Assembly: GCA_020698575.1 (NCBI GenBank)
Contig: CM036252.1
Span: 33,043,659-33,107,658, forward strand
DNA length: 64,000 bases
Source: Bostrychus sinensis
Lineage: Eukaryota; Chordata; Actinopteri; Gobiiformes; Eleotridae
Reading direction: 5' to 3'
In this document: piece after piece, positions 34,101-46,100 of the stretch
Position numbering within the stretch: position 1 is the stretch's first letter
How the letters are laid out: every line of letters begins with the position of its first letter
Notes under the pieces: generated by a model
The model's database searches: none
The model's input: only the letters and a program-made list of their open reading frames with translations
Told to the model about the DNA's origin: nothing
Made by a program: the position numbers and the translations under genes

Positions 34101-37100
34101 TCCTTTTCGAGCAGACCGTTTCTGTATGGTTTGTTATGTAAGCCTATTTTTTGGGGGGTGAAATGTTATATGAAAATGTAAAACAAAGATCTAGGTTGCT
34201 GGCTAATTTATTATTCTGTTGTTAATTTGCACACTATGAACTATTCACTTTCTCAAAATAAATTTATTAATACAACAATACAAAAAATTATAAATGAAGA
34301 ATGGTAAATGTAATTTTCTGCAGTTCCACTTTTGAATGAGGAAAATAAGACATCTCCCTTCATCAAAAGGTATTTAAAAAAAAAAAAAAATCTGATTTCA
34401 CTCTTTAGCAAGATGTACAGGAAGTGTGAATCTCTGGTTAAAAGAGAATGTTGTGAGGTGTACCCTGGATTTCTCCCTGTGGGTCTTTGTAGAACCACTT
34501 CATGGCGGCCTCGTGAGACAGGGGCAGAGCTGCAGCCGTGTTGCGGCTCTCCTGCTGCAGGGCCTGGGTGAAGCACTCCTCCTCTAAAGACGTGTCCTGC
34601 AGCGATGCCACCATCTTCTCTGCCTCCTGCACACACACACCATGTCAAAGGGGCATTTTAAGAAAGCTGACATATGAGCAGGGTACTCCATCTTTCAACT
34701 AGGTCATACATAAGAGTGGGCCCAAGCACTTTGCAGGCAAGATGGCCACCTGGTTGTAACCTGCCCCCGTCTTGCTTAGGGATGCTCAAACTAATTTAAG
34801 TGTTATTCAATAACAGCATCAGGCTCAAAAAGAACGTGCCATCAACGACCATTCATAAGATACAGTGATAGTATACTGGAACAGCTGGCTGCAGCTGATA
34901 CCTGCTGAAGATGCTTCATGCCCTCATCGTCCTCTGGGTCTCCTCCGGCAGCGGGGACAAGAGGGGTTGCAGAGGAAGGGGGTGGGGGAGGCAGAGCACA
35001 TGAGGCAGCAGTGCTGGAAGAAAGCTGAGCTTTTGAGCCGGCTATTGGAGACACATCTACAAGAAAAACATAGAATCTCTCTTAGATAATGAAGCAAGCT
35101 AACTTGAAAAGCTAGACTTCATTGGCTCATCCTTTTTTCTGTTTTATGAAGCATGTGTAACAATGCGTAATGTTATTAAATAGTTAATTGTATTAAGGCT
35201 GAGTAGTTTGGCAATTAAGGCAATTTGACTGAATGCAGAACACACATCTTTATAGAGCTTGTGGGTATGCATGACAGACACAAACAAGTTTTTTTTTTTT
35301 TTTTCCAGGGAAAAAGGGAGTGGAAATAACATGAACAAAAGACAATAAACAGAAATATCGATTACACATTTTTTAAAAGCAGTTCTTTTTGTAATATTTG
35401 TTGACTTTTTTTAAAGATGTTCAGTTTGAATCCTTTGTCAAGGTTCCTCTGCCTACCAGTGAGACACGAGCTTACCGTGGATGACTGTGTTAGACTTGAG
35501 AGCAAGGCCATTGTCCACCACTGGCCCAGGGGCAATGGGCTGAGGTTCCTGCGATGGAGGGGTGCAGTGAGCAGGAGGGGAGGTGGAGGGGGAAGCTGGC
35601 TTCGCCTCACCGTTTAATGTCCCAGAGCCACCATTATTACTCTCTAATGCAGGAAAATAAAAGAAAAATAATGACTAAAAGCTACAAACATAAAGAATTG
35701 CCAAAAGCACATTCAATTTCCTTACCCAAGTCTTTGTCTCCTTCACAGCGGTTTTTCTCTGTGTCATCAAGGCCGTCCTCCTCATCCTCCTCTTCAATCC
35801 CTTTGAATTCCAGCTCCTCCTCCAGGATGGCATCCTTGCCAGATTTCTAAGATTTCAAAAATAAAAAGCTATAAATAAGTAAGCAAAAAAGCCAGAGGAG
35901 AGACTGTACAGGCTGTGTGCTGGCACTTCCTCTGGACTCCTTCACACTGTCTGGCCATTCTCATGCTCTTTGGCATTCAAAACAGGTTAAGATAACTTCT
36001 GCGTCTGCAGAGTCTCCACAGTCAGTATTTAAGCTGCTCTAGGTGCCAGCAGTTGCATTAGCCACAACATTGTTAACGGCTGTAGCTCTTGGAGGATGCA
36101 ATTTCCACTGAAATGGATTATAACATAGAGCCTCTTTTGACATCGTCCAAAATTAAAAACACATATTAATCAAATTAATTTGTTGTTTCGCCCAGCCTTA
36201 TTGTTGACATATTTGGTCACGTGGTGATTTGGTTTGGGGCAGATGTAAAACACAAGATTGGTCTGATCACGTGACTTAATCCAAATGGATCATTTCATCA
36301 AATTCCTTGATCATCACCCGATACTGACCTCATGATTGAGACATCCCCAACAATAACCTTGCTCATCTCCTCTCTTATCTTTTAAAATTATTACTGTTAC
36401 TACTAAAACCTAAACTTGCATTACATTTTTTGCCTTACTGAGTATGGTTTGATTATGTGTGTATGTTACTGGACACCTGAATTTCTACTGATGGGGATGA
36501 TCAAACGATCGATCTATCTATCGATCTATCTATCTTATTAAATTGCTCACCTCTCTTTTACATTAACAAATAAGGATGAAACATAATAATTAGGCTTAAT
36601 TATTATGTTTCATTGTTTATAATTAGAAATTAGGCATAATAATTATAAACATAATAAACGTTAGATTAAAAAAATTACATGACCAATATGTGGGAAAAAT
36701 TGTAGGCATGGGGTATTGTACCTCGTGTTTACACCATTTTGTTGTTTATATTCAGGTTGTTTAGGTTTTAAAGAAACTTTGGATGGACTTTTCTTTGTAG
36801 TTACAGACTTGTGACCCTACTTAACTTTCCTATGAACTCCCATGGATAGCATAGACACAGCTCACACACCTTCATAGGCATGAAAGCTCCAGAGGAGTCA
36901 AAGGTGCCCATCTCGCTGTCCTCCTCATCAGTGCACCACTCGGGCAGGCCATCTCTATCATCCTCTGGGCCGTCGCTGCCCGCGCGCCGCCGTCCGCCAC
37001 CGTGGCCTTCAGACTCACGGAAGTCAAAGTCGAACTTCCTCCGCCGGCTCTCTCCGGGGCCACTGTGATCCCGCCAGCCCGCTGAGCGAGGACCACCATC

Positions 37101-40100
37101 TGACAAACACAAAACCAACTCGTTTCATACTAGGACTAAAATCCAGACTCTGTTGTTTTGTATTGATACTACTATTTTTGTAGGTACTACTATTACCAGC
37201 CTGCAGTCAGTAAAGACAGAGCAGGCTTTATACTTTTTGTAGTAAGACGTTTGTTACACTGGATCTGTCTGACCTACATCAAACAAACCTTGTACCCAAA
37301 TTGAACAATGCATACAAAGTAAAAAACAGAAAGCAATATTTCTATTATTTTCCATGAAATCATAAAATATTTGCTGTTGATTATAAAAAGAAACCTTGTC
37401 CAGATGACCTTCTTGTTTCACCTTTTTAACAGATTTTTCCTGGATGACTGAGAAACTACAAAAACGTTTCAACAGGACAATATTGCTGATGGACTACTGT
37501 GAATGAACTATTTATTTAAAGAGCATTACATTCTGTTTTTATTGATAAAGTTTTGGGGAAGTGGGGTTGTACATGCAGAGAGTTTGAGCAGTTGTATTTA
37601 TAAAAGCCGCTGACCTTCGTGAGTACTTAACAGTTTTCTGAATCCCATCAATTGAAAATATTTGTTGAAATGTTAAATGGAGCTACGTATATGGTTTGTA
37701 TCCACACTGATTGAGAGAGCCAGATTCCTACCATCCCGGCGGGACCCAGCCAGTCTCCAGTTACTGCCCGGCTCTGCCTCTTCCTCCTCCTGCTCTTCTC
37801 GGAGGGTGCGCCAGTTATCGCTGTCAGCCCTTGCATATTCCTTCCTCCCTGGACCTCCGGGACCCCCAGACTCCTCAAATCCCGGCCTCCCCACCTCTCT
37901 CCGCAGTGGCTTCTCAAAGCGTCGCTCCCCCCTGAGGACAGAAAGACTCAAAATGAGACAGTACAAGTTTCATATGGTAATGTGTAACATATGGTGTGTG
38001 CTCAAAGACCTTCAAGATCTCTGCAGCACACCATTACATCTAATATTTTGGAGAAATATAGAGGGAATGCTTCAAAATAAAAAACAAAGTAAAAAATATA
38101 TATATTTGAACATTTATAACTGTACCAAAACAGAGAGACCCTCAATTCTGTATGGTGAATGAGCAATCTTTTTCTCACCGGTCATCCCAGCTCTGACTGC
38201 GATGTATCTCTCGAACATTGCGGCCAAAGCCCACCTCTGCATCTTCAATACTTCTTTGGTAAAACCCACTTTCACCACGACCACGACCTAAAGACACAGT
38301 TATTGTTTCAATAAAATAACTTAATTATGATTATGAATTATGATTGTGCTCTTCTTGTGCCTCTGTTTTACAATAGTCCTGTAATGACATAACAGAATAC
38401 TCAAACATATTCAGCAGATTTAAAATTAACTTGGAGGGTTGGTGTTGCTTTTTTAACTCTTTTTTTTTAACTCTTTCTGTCACTGAATTAGTTGAACTGA
38501 GAATTCTGTCCACAACCCCAGCTAGAGATATACTTGGTGCTGAGCCATGCGCAAGAGCAAGTTACTTCAGCAATTTACTTGTTCACATACCTGATGGTGG
38601 TAGGATTTGAGTACACACACACGAGGAGCATTTTTCTCCATTTATGCCAATGCCTTTTGCAGCAAGGGATGGAGCATTGTCTTGCATGGTAATGATTAAA
38701 CTCTGTAACTATACTATGGCAGGAAATTTTGACACCATCAGACACCTTAAAAGGGCCTATCAACTAAGTTCCCAGGATTCTAACCCAAAACATCACTGCC
38801 GTTACAGCCTTGTTGGAACATTGTGGCCATCCACCAACCATCCGGACCTAGATCCATCTGGACCATCCAGTGTAGAACATCATTCATCATGAAATAAAAC
38901 TGTTTCATTAATCTTCATATATTTCTGGGACCACTACAATCCCTTCTTTGTGTGGGCACTGTTTATGGTGACTTCGGCAAGAAACCACCTAAAATATAGG
39001 GAAACAATGTGTACCCATCACCAGAGAAGCTGTGCATTAGATGCACTTGGACATTGCCACAAAACAATGACCAGAAGCACAAGGCTAAGTTGAAATGTCT
39101 TTGACTACAGCAGAGAGAAATGAAGGTTCTGTAGTAGTCATCATAGTCTCCTAAAATCAACATCATTGAGCCACTTTGGCTATTAGCGTGAACTGTACGT
39201 TTTAGATCTCCCCAAAGAATTTAAAGCTGGAAACTTTGCCCAAAAAGAATGAGCAGCTTTATCATCTGAGATAGTTGTTGATGATGCATTTTACTATCAC
39301 AACAGATTACAAACTGCCATTGACGCTAAATGGGGCAAAACACAATATTTAGGAATTAAGGGTATGCAAACATTTTAACTGGCCAAATGTCAGTGTTTTC
39401 ATATGTTTTGCCTGTTCATTTATGTTTTCATTATGAAAAAATACACACCTTAACAAATTAGCCAGGGTATGTAAACTTCTGAGCACAACTGTAAACTGAC
39501 ACAAGAATCTGAACATTTGAGAAATTTAATGAACTGAAAAACACATTTTTGTTCAAAAGAAATGGTACTGGCAGGATCATTTGGAACACAGTGTAAAGTG
39601 CTTACTCTCTATATATTGTGTTTTGCTCCAGTTTCTTCTTTTTGCATTTTGAATCTCGATCTGCAACTTATGATCCAAAAGCATTATAGGCAAATAACAA
39701 ACCGGTCCTACGATTTTGATCAGAACTGTCTCAGCTCAAGTCTGCAGGCTTACATTCATAAGCACAGCAGTACTTTTTACACAGCTGTGGCTGCTTGAAA
39801 CAGACAAAAGGAAGCATACTGTATAAGACGCCACAAAATAAGTAGGACTTATCCAGTGTTTGGCCAGAACTAAGTGTTTTGGATAGAATCAAGAGCGTTC
39901 ACGGGACAGTGTGGAAACTCAATTTTACCTCGACTGCCTCGCGTGGCCCCTCGTCCTCGAACCGCTCCAACAGGGGCGGCCCCTCCTACTCCTTTTCCCA
40001 TGAGCCTCAGCACCGCCACACTGTTCACAGACATGGAGAAGTTCCTCTGCAGGAGGAAAAAAGCAGAAATGTGAGGAATGTGAGCTTGCACAAGCATTTG

Positions 40101-43100
40101 TCAGCCAACAGAAGAGCTTGGATGGATTTCATTGTGTGTTCAAAACTTGACAAGCATTGTTTATTACTGTATTATCTACAGTTAAATATATGAATTCCTT
40201 TAAAAATAGTTTTACGTTTGTTTAAAGAAAAAAAAAAATTCACACTGGTTGAACTAACTAATAAACTAAACGTGGGCTGGTCCTTACCTGCTCCTCCTCA
40301 GTGAGAGGCACCAGTGCCAGGGGCTGCATGGGCTCATCTTGCAGAATAGCAGCAAACTCCTTATCCTGCATGTCCTCTGGGACCTGGAACCAGGACATGT
40401 CTGACCATTCTTATACCACTAAGACATGTTCACACTAAAAACGGATGAAGCGTCTAGTGCAATGTGCCAGGTGATTTGTTCAAACAATCTGAATCTTGGC
40501 GGTGCGATAACAGGTTCTTGGTCTCCTAGTGTTGTGGTTATGACATAACTAGCAAAGGTGCAGCACAATTATGGAGGACCAACCAACATGGGACAAGTTA
40601 GCAAACTGGGAGGGAACTGAGTTGCACTGAAACAGAGGCCATCATCCTGGCAGAAGCTATGACGCAAATTTGCAAAGACAACACGTGAACAGGAATTTAA
40701 CAGCCAAATCTCGGTATTATCAATGGTATTTACAGTATTATGTGCAGCGCCCGGGGACCCTTCTCCAGATCTTGAGCCAGGATCCTGATCAGGAGTATCT
40801 GGCTGGAGGTTTTAGCCTATTGTGCATGTTTTGAGGTTGATGGGGGAAGCCGGAGCACCCGGAGGAAACCTACCCAGACACGGGGAGAACACGCAAACTC
40901 CACACAGAAAGGCCCCCACGCGGTCTGGGAATCGAACCCGGGACCTTTTTGCTGTGAGGCGAGAGTGCTAACCACTAAGCCACCGTGCTCTTGCAATATC
41001 ACGTGCTTTTGCTCTTGCAATATCACGGTAGTGGCAATTATATCTCTACACAGGATTTCCATGAATGAATTGAATTTCACCCAGGAACAGAGCAAGTGAA
41101 TTCAGGATGTTCTAGTGTCCAACTACACGCAATTGAGGCACTGCAGGCATTTGGTGTGAAAAGCCCATAACACCGACAATAATTTAATTCTTCATTTTTC
41201 CCAAGTGCACATGTATACTCACCTTGTTGTCTTTGATATAAAGTGCTAACATCTCCTCTCGGCCGTAGCGATACTCGGCCAGCTTGTACTTTGGCATGGC
41301 GGGGGAGGGAGGGGGAGACGTCACACTCCCCCCGCTGGACAGTGCACGGAGCCTGGAAAAGTTAGGAAAAGGCGTTTTTGCCCATCTAATCACAAATATT
41401 ATTCAACAGAAAATCATATGCTCATAAAATATGCAAATGTTTCTTTAAGGGGCTGTATGAAACTGCATAGCATGCTGGTCAGTAGAATGCCATCAGAGTT
41501 AGTTCTCAGACCTAAAAGCCTTCATGGGGGTGCGCTGGATAGACCCTAACCTTAATGATTTTGGATGTCTAATTATAATTTTTCAGACAGATAGTGACCA
41601 TTAAAACTTACATTATAATAACTGCTTAACTAATACACAGAATCATTCAGAACATGTCTGTAAAGGTCTAAACTACAGGTGTACCAGGTTTTATATATAA
41701 ACATATTTAAACATCCCTTGGAAGACGGGATAGTTTGGTCTTTGGCGATGTGAGTTATTTGTATCCACATCACAACATAATGACAAGTGGTAAATAGAAC
41801 ACAAATTACAAACAATATGTTTAATATGCATAAAAAAGATTATTCCGCTCATTTGTGGGTTTGTGTTTGTTTATTTACCATGTGTTACCTTTTAAAAAGG
41901 AACCAAAACATTTATATATTGTCAGATGTTTTAAGCAAAATAATCCAGAATGTAAAGAGATTAAACGGCTGTAGGTCAACGTAACTTTGCCCGATGTTCT
42001 CACTGCTGGGGTTTGGGTGGTCTGATTGTCTGAAGACCGCTGAAGCTCTCCTTATTTACTGCATAAGGAACTCCCTATGTTCTTAGGGGCCGTTTAAGCA
42101 ACGGCATTTTGTTGAATCCGCAAAGGTTTTAATGCGGTTTGGCCTTTTGTTTATACAAAGACAGGATTTCTATTTTCTGAATCTGCAATCTTTTGAAAAT
42201 GCCAGCAGAGGTGTTTTATTCTCACAGCAGGGAGCCGCTCCACTCTCATGCAAACTGGGAAAACACCGTACTCACTGAAAACAATGTCATAACAGCCCCA
42301 ATCTGAACAGTGATTGGCTGACTGCCAGGTGCTTGTCAGTTGACCCGCGAGCAGAAAGTACGAGGCTTTTATGTCTCATATTCTCATATTTAGTCCAGTA
42401 ACTGTCAGTAGTATGTGTATAAGTACTTATTTTGATGAGAGACTTTATGAGAATGGCTCCAGAAAACCACAAGTTCCTAAAGTAGTTGGAAAGTTATTGT
42501 GTGGTGTAGAACATTTGTGTACTATAATTTTACAATCATTTTCATATACCTCAGCGTTGTCGTGTAAATGCAAATCGGAGGCAGCATGACTGTTGCGTTT
42601 CCTGGGCAGCATTGTTGTGTAAACAGGTCCTTAGAGTTGAACTCATGACGTGGCTCTTATGCTATGTTCCCACCGAACACATTTGAGGCATCTGATTTAC
42701 ATGTTAAGTCTATGTAAATGTGCATCTAACAGTGCGAATCAAGTGTCCAGCGCGACACAAATTGGGTGTTGGCGCAAAGTCAATTGAGAGTTGATGTATC
42801 TGATGTGCAAATCAAGCATCTATGAGCGAGTTGAAAATTCTGAACTTTGGTGAATATTCGCGGCACATTAACCAATCAGGACCTTGCTCCTGAAGAGATG
42901 GGAGATCCTTCAAAACAATCATGGAGGACTTATCGAGGCTTTAGTGTGAACCCGGAGCTATAATTGAGCTACAGCCTACAGCAGCCCTACTACTTTTATA
43001 AAGACAGCAGTCAAAAAGAAAACAAAATATAAAGAGGATCTTAACTTTATCATGTGCTGAGATGAGCTGGTTGGTTTAGCAGTTACTGCACTCTCCAAAT

Positions 43101-46100
43101 CAACAAGGAAAACAGAGCCCGTGTACAAAGTGCTAGCGTATACCCCGCTAAATCCACTAGAGACCACTATTTTACAGGAAATAACTTCAGCCAGCCTCAG
43201 CTCTGTCACTGGGGTTGAGTGCTTAAAAACAGCAGCAGTGTCCTGAGGAGATGTCCTCACACTGACATGGGACAACAGGTGAGCAAACTGGGACAGAATT
43301 ATCCCTGAAACAGCAGCCATTATCCTAACAAAGGCTCCTTCAGTGACGCAAATTCACATCTGAACACACTTAGATGCAAAAATACAGTGAATTTGATGCG
43401 CAACTGAAACGTTTGACTTCAAAATGTTCAAGCGTCCAACTAGACGTGAATGATCCAAATTTGACACGCGATTCGTGTTTGATGTGAACGCAGAATTAAA
43501 GGTCAAAGAACAGGAGGGAGGAGGTACTATTTAATGATTTCACACAGAGCCATGATCCAGAATCACTGTCGCCTTCTCTAGACAATTGCATTTCCTTGGG
43601 CTGGCAGAACAGCAGGAATGCACACAGCAGTCACAGGCCGTTAGAGACATGGTGCTAACCAGCCAAAGCCCACTGCTCCTTGTAATCACAACACAAACAT
43701 TCAGTCAGAAAGACTTTCAACAATCTGCTCCACTAAGTACAAAGTTTAGATTTTCTGTGTCAGCTGTGGTTTTGATTACTTTCTGAAAATAAACATTTAA
43801 TTCTCACTGGTGAAAATTCAGGATTTAAAAATCATATTCAGAATTAGGCCTGGCATAGCAATTACTATATCAACTTATCGTTCGACATATAAAAAAATAA
43901 ACGATAGATGAGATGTAAGGCACCAACACTATGGTGTTACAAAGTGGGATTTCAAGTTAAGCTTGCTGCATTTTAACCTCTATTTTTTGACATTTTTTTG
44001 ACCAGCAAGGGTCTCTACAAGCAGGAGGACACCAAACTTTTGTTCCAACATCCCGAAAAAACAGCAAGGCTCAAAACAGCAACCATTTTAGTTCTACAAA
44101 GTGAACTAAAATTAAGTCAGTGCTACAGATGGGACAATATACAGCTATAGCGCTCATTGCAATGAAAACAGCATAGATTAATTGATCATAGAGCTGGGTG
44201 ATATGGCCTAAAAAAAAAAAAAATCTCAGATTTTTTCACAAAAAATTGTATTTACGATTTAAAAACCATTTTTTTCCAAGTTTAGCTTTATTGCTTTGAT
44301 TTCATCTTGAGGTTAAAGTGCAATCAGACAAGTCAAATTTTGCGGGGAATTTTCTTAAAAGTTGTGCTAAAAGTTACAACTTTTTTGTCTATAATTCAAA
44401 AGTTCATTCACAGAAGCTTTTTCTTAAAAATATTAGCTAGAACTGTAAAAACTAATAAAATCTGTCTGTTTGTAAACATACGTGAGGTGGTAATTAATCT
44501 AATTAAAAATACCTCTAGTTGAACAGGCCAAGCGTACGACTTTTTTAATTGATATTGCTGTGTTATTAGGCTGTTTCTTTGGGCTATTACACTGCCTCTG
44601 ATTCTATTCCTCTCAGATCTTCTCTGGTGATTCCTGTTGTATGCTGCAGAACATCCAGTCATTAAAAAACAGAGGAAGTTTGCTGTGCTATAGGTTTTCA
44701 GGAAGGTTATTAGTCTGCAACATTAATGTTTAAAGAACAACAACCTCAAACTTAACTGTTGTCCAAATACGCTGCCCATTCAACTTTTTCGGCAACTTCA
44801 TTCACCGGCCACTTTATTAGGTACACCTTGCTAGTACCGGGTTGGACCCCCTTTTGCCTCCAGAACTGCCTTAATCCTTCGTGGCATAGCTTCAACAAGG
44901 TACTGGAAACATTCCTCAGAGAGTTTTGTCCATATTGACATGATAGCATCATGCAGTTGCTGCAGATTTGTCGGCTGCACATCCATGATGCGAATCTCCC
45001 GTTCCACCACATCCCAAAGGTGCTCTATTGGATTGAGATCTGGTGACTGTGGAGGCCATTTGAGTACAGTGAACTCAGTGTCATGTTCAAGAAACCAGCC
45101 TGAGATTATTCGAGCTTTATGACATGGCGTGTAATCCTGCTGGAAGTAGCCATCAGAAGATGGTACACTGTGGTCATAAAGGGATGGACATGGTCAGCAA
45201 CAATGCTCAGGTAGGCTGTGGCGTTGCAACGATGCTCAATTGGTACTAAGGGGCCCAAAGTATGCCAAGAAAATATCTCCCACACCATTACACCGCCACC
45301 ACCAGCCTGAACCGTTGATACAAGGCAGGATGGTTCCATGCTTTCATGTTGTTGACGCCAAATTCTGACCCTACCATCCGAATGTCGCAGCAGAAATAGA
45401 GACTCATCAGACCAGGCAACTTTTTTCCAATCTTCTATCGTCCAATTTTGATGAGCCTGTGCGAATTGTAGCCTCAGTTTCCTGTTCTTAGCTGACAGGA
45501 GTGGCACCCGGTGTGGTCTTCTGCTGCTGTAGCCCATCTTCCTCAAGGTTGGACGTGTTGTGTGTTCAGAGATGCTCTTCTGCGTACCTCGGTTGTAACA
45601 AGTGGTTATTTGAGTTACTGTTGCCTTTCTATCAGCTCGAACCAGTCTGGCCATTCTCCTCTGACCTCTGGCATCAACAAGACATTTTCCCACAGAACTG
45701 CCGCTCACTGGATATTTTCTCTTTTTCGGACCATCTCTGTAAACCCTAGAGATGGTTGTGCGTGAAAATTAAAGGAAGATCAGCAGTTTCTGAAATACTC
45801 AGCCCAGCCCGTCTGGAACCCACAACCATGCCACGTTCAAAGTCACTTAAAATCACCTTTCTTACCCATTCTGATGCTCGATTTGAACTGCAGCAGATCG
45901 TCTTGACCATGTCTACAGCCTAAATGCATTGAGTTGCTGCCACGTGATTGGCTGATTAGAAATTTGGGTTAACGAGCATTTGGACAGGTGTGCCTAATAA
46001 AGTGGCCGGTGAGTGTATATCACCATGGCAACACAGACTGGCTTTTCAGAGTGACACCAGACAAAACTAGAAAGTACCCATTCGTCTCCTCCTCCAATCC

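Noticed and set aside
42976..43320. 114-codon frame as a host protein
   Set aside because: It lies entirely within a Harbinger-like element with target duplication and has no known domain.
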